A DNA stretch of 10,873 nt from 2-12-FULL-65-11 sp049679965 (GTDB lineage: Bacteria; Acidobacteriota; Vicinamibacteria; Vicinamibacterales; CAVVIG01): positions 1 through 10,873 of the forward strand of contig JBAUGX010000068.1 in the NCBI GenBank assembly GCA_049679965.1, written 5' to 3'. Of this stretch, positions 1 to 9,641 are shown in pieces (the first letter of the stretch is position 1; each line of letters starts with the position of its first letter). Made by a program: the position numbers and the translations under genes. The notes under the pieces were generated by a model. It ran no database searches. It worked only from the letters and a program-made list of their open reading frames with translations, and was not told the origin of the DNA.

Positions 1-1416
<1,416 letters not shown>

Positions 1417-1419
1417 GCC

Positions 1420-2376
1420 TTGAGCCCTGAGCCTGAGTCCTCGCTTTCATCGCCAGATATCAAGGCGAAGGCTCGTGACTTGGGGTTCGACGTGTGCGGC
1501 ATCGCCCCGGCAGGCGACCTGCCCGAGCTGTTGTTCCTCGAGACGTGGCTCGCTCGCGGATACGCCGGCGAGATGACCTACCTCCACAGATCGGCCGAGC
1601 GCCGGGCCGACGTGCGTCGCGTCCTGCCGTCGGCCAGGACGGTCATCGTCACCGGCACGGTCTATAACACCGACGCTCCGTATTCGACCGAGGTGGCGGA
1701 TCCCGGTCGCGCGCACATTGCCAGGTACGCCTGGGGCGACGACTATCACGACGTCCTTGGCCGGCGGCTCGCGGCGCTGCTCGCGTGGATGCGGAACGTG
1801 TCGCCCGACCCGTTTGAGGCGCGCGCGTACGTCGACACCGGTCCTGTGCAGGAGCGCGTCTACGCGCAGCATGCCGGCATCGGCTGGATCGGCAAGAACA
1901 CCTGCGTCATCAATCCGGCGCTCGGGTCGTGGCTGTTCCTGGGCGAGATTCTCTGCAGCCTGCCGCTCGAGGTTGACGCGCCCGCCTTCGATCAGTGCGG
2001 TGCGTGCTCGCTGTGTCTCGAGGCGTGCCCCACGCACGCGCTTGTCGCGCCGGGGGTGCTCGACTCCACCCGGTGCATCTCGTACCTGACCATCGAGCAG
2101 CGCGGTCCCATCCCGGACGAGTTCAGAGGCGCGGTCGGCTCGCGCGTCTATGGGTGCGACGTGTGTCAAGAGGTCTGCCCGTGGAATCAGGCCGCCCCGC
2201 GATCCGGCGACCCGGCCTGGCAGGCCCGACCGGTGTGGAAGGAGGCCGGCGTCGCGGACCTTTCGCAACGCAGCGATGATGAGCTTGCCAACGCGATGCG
2301 CGGCGGAGCGATGCGCCGAGCGAAAGTCGCGGGACTTCGCCGCAACATGGCCGCTGCATTGAGAAACATCCAGTAA
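1420..2376 (+). CDS. queG: Epoxyqueuosine reductase QueG
   Basis: QueG reduces epoxyqueuosine to queuosine in the wobble position of GUN-anticodon tRNAs, using cobalamin and two [4Fe-4S] clusters in the cytoplasm. The N-terminal domain begins at LGFDVCGIAPAG (about residue 21). The motif YVDTGPVQERVYA carries Asp139, which matches the family's catalytic acid, and is followed by GIGWIGKNT. A dicluster ferredoxin module supplies eight cysteines: C193, C196, C199, C203, C219, C246, C249 and C253, with motifs CGACSLCLEACP and YGCDVCQEVCPWN. At 318 residues it is shorter than E. coli QueG (379) because it stops after the first helical segment (VAGLRRNMAAALRN) and lacks most of the C-terminal HEAT-like extension. 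The start is a TTG placed 3 nt after the acnA stop, inside a short heptamer repeat. No good Shine-Dalgarno sequence is visible, so coupling to acnA is likely; the next in-frame TTG (1480) is too far in. The stop overlaps the yqgE start (TAATG). Confidence 0.95.
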   Translation: MSPEPESSLSSPDIKAKARDLGFDVCGIAPAGDLPELLFLETWLARGYAGEMTYLHRSAERRADVRRVLPSARTVIVTGTVYNTDAPYSTEVADPGRAHIARYAWGDDYHDVLGRRLAALLAWMRNVSPDPFEARAYVDTGPVQERVYAQHAGIGWIGKNTCVINPALGSWLFLGEILCSLPLEVDAPAFDQCGACSLCLEACPTHALVAPGVLDSTRCISYLTIEQRGPIPDEFRGAVGSRVYGCDVCQEVCPWNQAAPRSGDPAWQARPVWKEAGVADLSQRSDDELANAMRGGAMRRAKVAGLRRNMAAALRNIQ

Positions 2377-2933
2377 TGCCTTCATCCCTTGCCCCGGCCC
2401 TGCTCGTCTCGATGCCGCAGCTGTGCGATCCCAATTTCCATCGCACCGTCGTGCTTCTCTGCCGGCACAGCGCGGAAGGGGCGCTCGGCCTCGTCGTCAA
2501 TCGGCCGCTCGTGACGAGCGGCCACGTGGTCGTCAATATCGAGGCGTCCGAGCAGATGTCGACCGATCGCGATCTGGAGGTGTGGGTGGGCGGTCCGGTC
2601 GAGCCCCACCGCAGCTGGATGCTCGTGGGCGAGCAGGCGGGCCAGGAGGTGCAGGGCGCGCGAATCGCCGAGCGCCTCTACCTGTCCACGTCGCCCGATT
2701 TGCTGCGGCGGTTGCTCGAGCCGTCGCCGCCGCCCTATGCGAGGCTGATTGTCGGCTATGCCGGATGGGGGCCGGGCCAGCTCGAGGCGGAGCTGGAGGA
2801 GTCGGCGTGGCTCGTCAGCGAAGTGGACCGCGACCTGATCTTTGGCGTCCCGGCCGAAGAGATGTGGGAAACCGCGATTCGGCGACTGGGCGCGGATCCC
2901 GCCGCGCTGCAAATGTCCAGAGGTGTCCATTGA
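2376..2933 (+). CDS. yqgE: YqgE/AlgH family protein (UPF0301)
   Basis: This 185-residue protein belongs to the YqgE/AlgH family (DUF179). The family is widespread, but its molecular function is not established; Pseudomonas AlgH has been linked to alginate regulation. Family signatures are easy to see: LVSMPQLCDPNFHRTVVLLC near the N-terminus, then GALGLVVNRPL, VWVGGPVEPHRSWML and RLIVGYAGWGPGQLEAELEE. There is no signal peptide or membrane segment, so it is probably cytosolic. The ATG overlaps the queG stop by one base (TAATG), and the stop TGA overlaps the TTG of the following peptidase gene by four bases, so the three genes are probably translated from one mRNA by termination-reinitiation. 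Length is typical for the family (about 185-190). Family assignment is firm; a functional link to its neighbours is not shown. Confidence 0.95.
   Translation: MPSSLAPALLVSMPQLCDPNFHRTVVLLCRHSAEGALGLVVNRPLVTSGHVVVNIEASEQMSTDRDLEVWVGGPVEPHRSWMLVGEQAGQEVQGARIAERLYLSTSPDLLRRLLEPSPPPYARLIVGYAGWGPGQLEAELEESAWLVSEVDRDLIFGVPAEEMWETAIRRLGADPAALQMSRGVH
2919..2924 (+). promoter_or_regulatory. Shine-Dalgarno-like AGAGGT before the M49-like peptidase
   Basis: AGAGGT lies inside the 3' end of yqgE, 5 nt before the TTG at 2930. It supports that TTG over the downstream GTG/ATG candidates at 2951/2954, which have no similar purine stretch at the right distance. Confidence 0.5.
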
Positions 2934-4627
2934 AGATTCAGGGACTCGGCGTGATGATCGCTGTTGCCGTGGCCGTGTCGCTCGTTGCCCAGGAGGCTGT
3001 GGTGCCCAGTACGGTGAGACTGCAGAGCATGGCGGCGCGTTTTGCGCCGACCGACATCGGCGCCGACCTGTCAGCCCTGTCTGCTGCCGACCGGCAGGTG
3101 CTGGCCAAGCTGGTCGAAGCCTCCAAGGTGATCGACGCGCTGTTTCTGCGGCAGGTCTGGGTTGGCAACGAGGCCATGCTGCTCGACCTCGTCCGGGACC
3201 AGACCCTCAGCGGGCGCGCGCGGCTGCACTACTTCCTGATCAACAAAGGTCCCTGGTCGCGGCTCGATCAGCAACAGATCTTTGTCGCCGGCGCGCCGGC
3301 CAAGCCCGAGTCGGCCAACTTCTACCCGACCGGGGCGACCAAGGCGGAGGTTGAGCGCTGGATTCAGTCTCTGCCCGAAGCGGAGCGGGCTCGGGCAACT
3401 GGTTTCTTCACGGTGATTCGCCGGAGCGGCAGCAGCTTCACCCTGGTGCCCTACAACGTCGAGTATCAGGCCGAACTGGCGCACGCCGCGGGGCTGCTGC
3501 GCGAGGCGGCAGCGCTCACCTCGGAGCCGACACTCAAGGCCTATCTCACCAAGCGAGCCGATGCGTTTCTCTCGAACGACTACTACGACAGCGACGTCGC
3601 ATGGATGGAGCTGAAGGGTGCCATCGAACCGACGATCGGTCCCTACGAGGTCTACGAGGACGAGTGGTTCAATTACAAGGCCGCGTTTGAATCGTTCATC
3701 ACGGTGCAGGACGCGGCCGAGAGCGCAAAGTTGCAGAAGTTCTCAGGAGAACTGCAGGACATCGAGGATCATCTGCCGATCGATCCGAAGCATCGCAATC
3801 CGAAGCTTGCGGCGCTCTCGCCGATAGCCGTTGTCAACGAGATCTACGCAGCAGGCGATGCCAACCGAGGCGTGCAGACGGCCGCCTTCAATCTGCCGAA
3901 CGACGAGCGCGTCATTCGCGAGAAGGGGGCCAAGCGCGTCATGCTCAAGAATGTGCAGGACGCGAAGTTCGCGAAGGTGTTGACGCCCATTTCGAAGGTG
4001 GTCCTTGGGCTGGCCGACCAGAAGCGTGTGGCCTTCGATGCGTTCTTCACGCATATCCTCGCGCATGAATTGATGCATGGCCTCGGTCCGCACAACATCA
4101 CCGTGGGCGGCCGCCAGACGACGGTGAGGCAGGAGCTGAAGGAGACCTATAGCGCGATCGAGGAGGCCAAGGCCGACATCTCGTCGCTCTGGGCCATCCA
4201 GTACATGATCGACAAGGGTGTGTTGCCGAAGTCGCTCGAGCAGACGCTCTACACGACGTTTCTCGCGTCAGCCTTTCGTTCGATTCGTTTCGGTATCAAC
4301 GAGGCCCACGGCCGCGGCGTCGCCATCCAGTTCAATTACCTGGTCGATCAAGGCGGATTCATCGTGCGGCCCGACGGGACGTTCGCCGTCAACCCGGCCA
4401 AGGTGAAAGAGGGCGTAGCGTCGCTGACTCGGGAGATCATGACGATCCAGGCCGAGGGTGACTACGCGAAGGCGCTCGCCCTGCGCGATCGGCTCGGCGT
4501 GATAAGGCCGCCTGTGCAGAGGGCGCTCGCCAGGCTCACGGCCGTACCGGTCGACATCGAACCGCGGTTCACGACCGCTCAGCAGCTCCTCAGTGGTGGT
4601 TCGAGAAGCTCGCGGGGCCGATCGTAG
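2930..4627 (+). CDS. Predicted exported M49-like (dipeptidyl peptidase III-related) zinc peptidase
   Basis: This 565-residue protein has an N-terminal signal-like segment (a Lys, then a hydrophobic stretch GVMIAVAVAVSLVAQEA), with no lipobox Cys, suggesting export to the periplasm. The putative zinc site is HELMHGLGPH with H379, E380 and H383, followed by SAIEEAKADISSLW with E411/E412. This pair resembles the HECCHGIGPH and EEAKAD motifs of the peptidase-M49-like domain in plant NUDT3, as I remember them. Classical DPP III has HExxGH (HExxxH) instead, so this is the divergent HExxH branch. No Nudix domain is present. I infer a metallopeptidase; the substrate is unknown. TTG at 2930 is chosen as start because it makes a 4-nt TTGA overlap with yqgE, is preceded by AGAGG (2919-2923), and keeps a Lys before the hydrophobic core. 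GTG 2951 and ATG 2954 are alternatives. It is the last gene of the run; no convincing terminator follows. Confidence 0.87.
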   Translation: MKIQGLGVMIAVAVAVSLVAQEAVVPSTVRLQSMAARFAPTDIGADLSALSAADRQVLAKLVEASKVIDALFLRQVWVGNEAMLLDLVRDQTLSGRARLHYFLINKGPWSRLDQQQIFVAGAPAKPESANFYPTGATKAEVERWIQSLPEAERARATGFFTVIRRSGSSFTLVPYNVEYQAELAHAAGLLREAAALTSEPTLKAYLTKRADAFLSNDYYDSDVAWMELKGAIEPTIGPYEVYEDEWFNYKAAFESFITVQDAAESAKLQKFSGELQDIEDHLPIDPKHRNPKLAALSPIAVVNEIYAAGDANRGVQTAAFNLPNDERVIREKGAKRVMLKNVQDAKFAKVLTPISKVVLGLADQKRVAFDAFFTHILAHELMHGLGPHNITVGGRQTTVRQELKETYSAIEEAKADISSLWAIQYMIDKGVLPKSLEQTLYTTFLASAFRSIRFGINEAHGRGVAIQFNYLVDQGGFIVRPDGTFAVNPAKVKEGVASLTREIMTIQAEGDYAKALALRDRLGVIRPPVQRALARLTAVPVDIEPRFTTAQQLLSGGSRSSRGRS

Positions 4628-4859
4628 TACTTGCGATCAATCGCCCAATCTTCATCACGGTCCCGTTCCTCGTTGATTTCCCGTCTGGACGATGGCATCG
4701 TCGTCCATCGATCTGGGTGATCGAAATTCTGGCTGCGCCAGGCTGCTGGAGCGTGGCAGGTTCTGCAGCAGTCGACGCTGTAACCCGTTGAAATTGGGGG
4801 GATCGAGGGGAGGAGCGGTTCGTGCAGATGACGGTCGCATGCCGCCACTCGATGAGGAC
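4628..4859. other. Intergenic stretch without a convincing gene
   Basis: About 230 bp separate the peptidase stop from the chosen start of the repeat protein. Two short inverted repeats are visible: GACGAT-ggc-ATCGTC at 4688-4702 and CTGGC-tgc-GCCAG at 4729-4741. Neither is followed by a T-run, so they are not clear terminators. A G-rich run (about 4795-4813) precedes the repeat gene. Frames through this stretch give Cys/Arg/Ser-rich translations of non-coding appearance. If the repeat protein starts at 4839 the gap shrinks by 21 nt. No promoter could be assigned with confidence. Confidence 0.5.
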
Positions 4860-5297
4860 ATGACTGAACCCGATCGTCCGGTGACTCGCCGCGACATTCG
4901 CGAAGAACTCGATTACCTTTTCGCGCGCAACCTCGAAGTGTTTGCCACGAAGGAGGACCTCAGAGGGGTCCCGACGAAGGACGACCTGAAGGGATTCGTC
5001 ACGAAGGACGACCTGAAGGGGATTCCGACGAAGGACGACCCGAAGGGGTTCGCGACGAAGGACGACGTCAGCGAGGGTCTCAAGGGCCTTCGCGACGAAC
5101 TGCGCAGCCATTTCGACGCGGTCGCCGAGAGCTTCACGTCACAATTCGGAATCCTGCACGATGCGCTCAGGGCGAACACGATAGGTCTGGACAAACGCGT
5201 GAAGGCCACCGAATCAGGGTACGGCAGCCGATTGCTGCGCCTCGAGACGCGCGTGACGGCTGTCGAATTGGGCCACCCTCGCAAAAAGGGGCAGTAG
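4860..5297 (+). CDS. Hypothetical protein with tandem 9-residue TKDDLKG repeats
   Basis: I do not recognise a named family. The 145-residue product starts MTEPDRPVTRRDIREELDYLF, then has four and a half tandem units of about nine residues, each built on T-K-[DE]-D-L-[KR]-G-x-x (residues 30 to about 70). After these comes a charged, probably helical region (GLRDELRSHFDAVAESF, LRLETRVTAVELG) ending in a basic tail PRKKGQ. Small soluble proteins with repeated ATKEDL-type units are common hypotheticals and are usually read as coiled-coil or oligomerising proteins; that is inference here. No signal peptide, membrane segment or catalytic motif is visible. The start is uncertain: ATG 4860 has GAGG only 2 nt upstream, while ATG 4839 in the same frame has only a distant AGGAG. 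The ATG at 4692 would add a Cys/Arg-rich N-terminus of non-coding character. It converges on the MFS gene with 4 bp between stops. Confidence 0.7.
   Translation: MTEPDRPVTRRDIREELDYLFARNLEVFATKEDLRGVPTKDDLKGFVTKDDLKGIPTKDDPKGFATKDDVSEGLKGLRDELRSHFDAVAESFTSQFGILHDALRANTIGLDKRVKATESGYGSRLLRLETRVTAVELGHPRKKGQ
4947..5066 (+). repeat. 27-bp tandem repeat inside the hypothetical gene
   Basis: Four full 27-bp units begin at 4947, 4974, 5001 and 5028, and a fifth begins at 5055 and decays after about 12 bp. Each opens with acgaaggacgac or, in the first unit, acgaaggaggac. Units 2-4 are nearly identical over their first 21 bp, with a CTG to CCG change (Leu to Pro) in unit 4. The unit is a multiple of three, so copy-number change would keep the frame. 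Confidence 0.9.
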
Positions 5298-5301
5298 GTC
5301 T

Positions 5302-6555
5302 TCAGTGGCCCGCGATATCCTGCGCGACGATGAGCGCATGAGCCTCACTGCGGATCGACGGCAGGCGGAGCGCGAAGATCGCCCCAGCTCCCGCACAGAC
5401 CACGCCGCCGACTGCCACGGTCGTCGACGCGCCCAACCTGTCGGCGGTCCAACCGGCGACCAGGGCGCCAAAGGGCGTCATGCCCATCAGCATGAGGGCG
5501 TAGGCGCCCATCACACGTCCGCGCAGCACGTCGGGCACCATGGCCTGAATCAAGGTATTGGACGCCGCCAGCTGCACCATCATGGCCGCGCTGGCCGGCA
5601 CGAGCAGAAACGCCGAGAACCAGAAGTTGCGTGAGAGGGCAAACAGGATCAGGAACACGCCGAACGCCGCCGCCGAACCGGCGATCCATTTGTCCAGGCC
5701 GCGCACGCCCTGCCGAACCGTCACGGCGAGCGCGCCGCACAAGGCGCCAAATCCCGACGCGGCGCCCATCAGGCCGAGGCCCCTGGGGCCGCCGTGCAGA
5801 ATACCGTCGGCAAATATCGGCATCAGAGCGGAGTACGGCAGCCCGAAGAAGCCGATCAAGCCGAGCAGCAGGAGCAAGGCCCGAACCGGAGCCGTCTTGA
5901 CCACGAACCGAAAGCCTTCGATGGTGTCGTGGAGCGCGGATGGGCGACGTTCAGCCTGCTTGGGCGCCGGCACCCGCATCATCAGCAGTCCCCAGATGAC
6001 GGCGAGATAGCTCAGGCCGTTCAGCAGGAAGCACCAGGCCTCACCGACCTCTGCGATTAGCAGTCCGGCCACCGCGGGACCAACAACACGCGCGGCGTTG
6101 ACCATCGAAGAGTTGAGCGCGATGGCGTTCATCAGGTCGTCGCGCCCCACCATCTCGACAAAGAAGGCCTGCCGCGCGGGCATGTCGAAGGCGTTCACCA
6201 CGCCGAGGGCAGCGGCGAGCACGAACACGTGCCACACGCGGACGAGCCCGCTGAAGGTGAGCGCCGCGAGCACCAGTGGCAGCAGCATGGAGACCACCTG
6301 GCTCGCCAGGACGACGCGGCGGCGGTTGACGCGGTCGGCCAGGATGCCGCCCGCGGTGGCGAACAGAAAGATGGGAAACTGGCTGACGAACGCCGTCGCG
6401 CCCAACAGCGCCGCCGATCCGGTCAATCGATAGACGAGCCACGCCTCGGCCACCGTCTGCATCCACGTGCCGGTGAGCGAGATGATCTGGCCGCCGAAGA
6501 AGAGCCGGAAGTTCTGATGCCTAAACGCGCGAAGGAACGGGGCTGAGGCTGTCAA
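5302..6555 (-). CDS. MFS_3-type major facilitator exporter
   Basis: This 417-residue protein is an inner-membrane transporter of the major facilitator superfamily, close in style to EntS-like and macrolide/drug exporters (MFS_3). The start FLRAFRHQNFRLFFGGQIISLTGTWMQ is typical of that group. Motif A follows TM2 as GGILADRVNRRR (about residues 69-80), and NAFDMPARQAFF after TM4 and LRGRVMGAYALMLMGMTPFG in the second half are also characteristic. About twelve hydrophobic segments are visible. The substrate cannot be read from sequence; efflux of a small molecule is the usual role. TTG at 6555 is chosen because it gives a 4-nt TTGA overlap with the FmdB-like gene and a family-typical length and N-terminus. 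ATG at 6603 is an alternative that would overlap that gene by 52 nt and add MRDVRRSAWSGFLLDE. No good Shine-Dalgarno sequence is seen for either, so the start is moderately uncertain; the family call is firm. Confidence 0.9.
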   Translation of the reverse strand: MTASAPFLRAFRHQNFRLFFGGQIISLTGTWMQTVAEAWLVYRLTGSAALLGATAFVSQFPIFLFATAGGILADRVNRRRVVLASQVVSMLLPLVLAALTFSGLVRVWHVFVLAAALGVVNAFDMPARQAFFVEMVGRDDLMNAIALNSSMVNAARVVGPAVAGLLIAEVGEAWCFLLNGLSYLAVIWGLLMMRVPAPKQAERRPSALHDTIEGFRFVVKTAPVRALLLLLGLIGFFGLPYSALMPIFADGILHGGPRGLGLMGAASGFGALCGALAVTVRQGVRGLDKWIAGSAAAFGVFLILFALSRNFWFSAFLLVPASAAMMVQLAASNTLIQAMVPDVLRGRVMGAYALMLMGMTPFGALVAGWTADRLGASTTVAVGGVVCAGAGAIFALRLPSIRSEAHALIVAQDIAGH

Positions 6556-6788
6556 TTCATCGAGCAGGAACCCGGACCACGCGGATCGCCGCACATCCCG
6601 CATCCGCCGACCGCCTCGCTCGCGGCCGCGCCGTTGCCATTGGCGCCGTTCGTGTTGACGGCGAACACGGACAACAGCTTCTGCAGGTGCTCGCTGGTGC
6701 AGGTAGGGCAGCTCGGCTGTTGGTTGGCTCGAGTCAGGAATTCGAAGTGGTGACCGCAGTCGCGGCATTCGTATTCGAACAGTGGCAT
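6552..6788 (-). CDS. FmdB-type zinc-ribbon small protein
   Basis: A 78-residue protein starting MPLFEYECRDCGHHFEFL, the hallmark of the FmdB/CxxC_CXXC_SSSS putative regulatory family. Cysteines C8, C11, C27 and C30 form a zinc ribbon (CRDC and CPTC). A low-complexity linker rich in Gly, Ala and Asn and a second Cys-rich tail (GCGMCGDPRGPGSC) follow, which is common in this family. The role is not well defined; FmdB was proposed as a regulator of formamidase expression, and many members are found beside unrelated genes. It is the first gene of a two-gene unit with the MFS exporter (TTGA overlap) and is divergent from typA, 81 bp away. No clear ribosome binding site precedes the ATG. A weak -10-like CACAAT sits 6 nt upstream on the same strand (6795-6800). 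Confidence 0.9.
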   Translation of the reverse strand: MPLFEYECRDCGHHFEFLTRANQQPSCPTCTSEHLQKLLSVFAVNTNGANGNGAAASEAVGGCGMCGDPRGPGSCSMN

Positions 6789-6850
6789 GCCGATATTGTG
6801 CGCCGACCCCGCCTGAGATGTCCACTAGCGTTGGCGCGGAAGGTCGCCCG

Positions 6851-6868
6851 TTACCGGTATACTGGTAA
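6851..6868. promoter_or_regulatory. Near-perfect 18-bp palindrome over the typA -10 region
   Basis: TTACCGGTATACTGGTAA matches its reverse complement at 16 of 18 positions and lies in the fmdB-typA divergent gap. Its centre is the TATAC of the proposed typA -10 box, so it could be an operator or a two-way promoter core; chance is also possible. Confidence 0.5.
6858..6863 (+). promoter_or_regulatory. -10-like hexamer TATACT for leaderless typA mRNA
   Basis: TATACT ends 6 nt before the typA ATG (6870). With the usual 6-7 nt from -10 to the transcription start, RNA would begin at or beside the A of ATG. No Shine-Dalgarno sequence is present in the 20 nt before the start. No good -35 at 16-18 bp is visible; TTGGCG at 6831 is 21 bp away. 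Confidence 0.55.
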
Positions 6869-6869
6869 G

Positions 6870-8753
<1,884 letters not shown>

Positions 8754-8763
8754 GGTGCGAAGG

Positions 8764-8769
8764 TATCAT
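8764..8769 (+). promoter_or_regulatory. -10-like hexamer TATCAT before the rhomboid gene
   Basis: GGTATCAT sits in the 24-bp gap after typA; the hexamer ends 8 nt before the ATG at 8778. A transcript from it would be leaderless or nearly so. There is no Shine-Dalgarno sequence in the gap, and no -35 match in the end of typA. Confidence 0.45.
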
Positions 8770-8777
8770 GCACTCCT

Positions 8778-9641
8778 ATGTTTGAACGTCGAACATCCGG
8801 CTCGGTAGTGTGTCCGGCGTGCGGATCGCTCGTGGGCGTCCGTGACGAGAAGTGCTACACGTGCGGCCGCGCCAACCCTGGGCTCTGGGGCTTCGCGCCC
8901 GCGCTGCGGAAGCTGGGCGCGGACTTCGGGTTCGTGCCGCTGGTCATCGGCGCATCGGCGACGCTCTACGCGCTGACGCTGCTGATGTCGGGCAACCGGA
9001 TCTTTCAGGGTGGCGGCATGTTCGGGTTCCTGTCGCCAAGCCTGCCGATTCTGCTGCTGTTTGGCGCGAGCGGCGCTATTCCCGTCTTCACGTACGGCGG
9101 CTGGTGGACCGTGCTGAGCGCCGGCTGGCTGCACGGCAGCCTGATGCACATCATCTTCAACATGTATGCGCTCAAGCAGCTCGGCCCGACGATGATCGAT
9201 ATCATGGGGCCGGCGCGGACAGTCATTATCTACACCGTCGCCGGTGTCACGGGCTTTGTCTTGAGCTCGCTGGCGGGGCGCTACCTGGGCGGGTTGCCGC
9301 TGCCGTTCTTCCTGCGCGGCGCCGGATTCACCGTGGGGGCGTCAGCGCCGCTCTTCGGCCTGGTCGGCGCCCTCGTCCACTACGGGAACAGGGGCAGCAG
9401 CCACGTGAAGCAGTGGGCGATGTCGTACGTGATCGGCGCGGCGCTGTTCGGGATCTTGATGCCCGGCATCGATAACTACGCGCATGCCGGCGGATTCGCG
9501 GGCGGCTACATGATGTCGGCGTTCCTCAATCCGATGACCAGCGAGCGCGGCGACCATCTGCTGGCCGCCTTCGTCTGCCTCGCCCTTACCGCGCTCGCCA
9601 TCGTCGCGTCAGTCCTCCACGGACTCCCACTCTTTCGATGA
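8778..9641 (+). CDS. Rhomboid family intramembrane serine protease with N-terminal zinc ribbon
   Basis: This 287-residue membrane protein has a cytosolic zinc ribbon (C12, C15, C26, C29: CPACG and CYTCG) followed by a rhomboid domain. The rhomboid signatures are WLHGSLMHIIFN, with H124 and N128 matching GlpG His150/Asn154 of the oxyanion hole, the catalytic serine motif GASAPLFGL with S189, and the catalytic histidine H236 in NYAHAGGFAGGY. Rhomboids cleave substrate transmembrane segments inside the membrane; the substrate here is unknown. Hydrophobic segments lie near residues 52-70, 85-105, 110-132, 147-166, 184-202, 213-230, 233-250 and 265-283. The serine motif is GASA where many family members have GxSG. 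All catalytic residues are present, so it is probably active. The gene follows typA by 24 bp and has its own -10-like hexamer. Its stop codon lies at the edge of an AT-rich inverted repeat. Confidence 0.93.
   Translation: MFERRTSGSVVCPACGSLVGVRDEKCYTCGRANPGLWGFAPALRKLGADFGFVPLVIGASATLYALTLLMSGNRIFQGGGMFGFLSPSLPILLLFGASGAIPVFTYGGWWTVLSAGWLHGSLMHIIFNMYALKQLGPTMIDIMGPARTVIIYTVAGVTGFVLSSLAGRYLGGLPLPFFLRGAGFTVGASAPLFGLVGALVHYGNRGSSHVKQWAMSYVIGAALFGILMPGIDNYAHAGGFAGGYMMSAFLNPMTSERGDHLLAAFVCLALTALAIVASVLHGLPLFR

Noticed and set aside
1447..2385. 312-codon open frame antisense to queG
   Set aside because: Arg/Gly/Ala-rich translation typical of a GC-rich shadow frame; the plus-strand QueG has all family motifs.
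2423..2929. Upstream in-frame extension of the M49-like peptidase through yqgE
   Set aside because: The extension is Arg/Gly/Ala-rich out-of-frame yqgE sequence. The signal-like segment and Shine-Dalgarno place the start at 2930.
2382..2930. 182-codon open frame antisense to yqgE
   Set aside because: Covers almost exactly the coding region of a clear YqgE and has shadow-like composition.
4579..4698. Minus-strand 39-codon frame with a charged translation (ERDRDEDWAIDRKYYDRP)
   Set aside because: Composition looks somewhat protein-like, but it overlaps the peptidase 3' end, has no ribosome binding site and no recognised family. Homologues in relatives would change this.
4688..4702. GACGAT-ggc-ATCGTC as a terminator for the peptidase operon
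   Set aside because: Six-bp stem with 3-nt loop, no T-run, and 60 nt past the stop; too weak to call.
4755..4769. TGGCAGGTTCTGCAG as a sigma-54 promoter
   Set aside because: The GG to GC distance is 8 bp rather than the required 10 bp, and no enhancer-binding protein gene or site is near.
5298..5301. Bidirectional terminator between the repeat protein and the MFS gene
   Set aside because: Only 4 bp lie between the stops and no hairpin with a T-run is visible around them.
6556..6825. N-terminal extension of the MFS protein upstream of 6555
   Set aside because: Arg-rich sequence that is another frame of the FmdB-like gene and would precede the first membrane segment; not family-like.
6687..6869. 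Upstream extension of TypA
   Set aside because: Runs antisense through the FmdB-like gene and lacks similarity to TypA N-termini.
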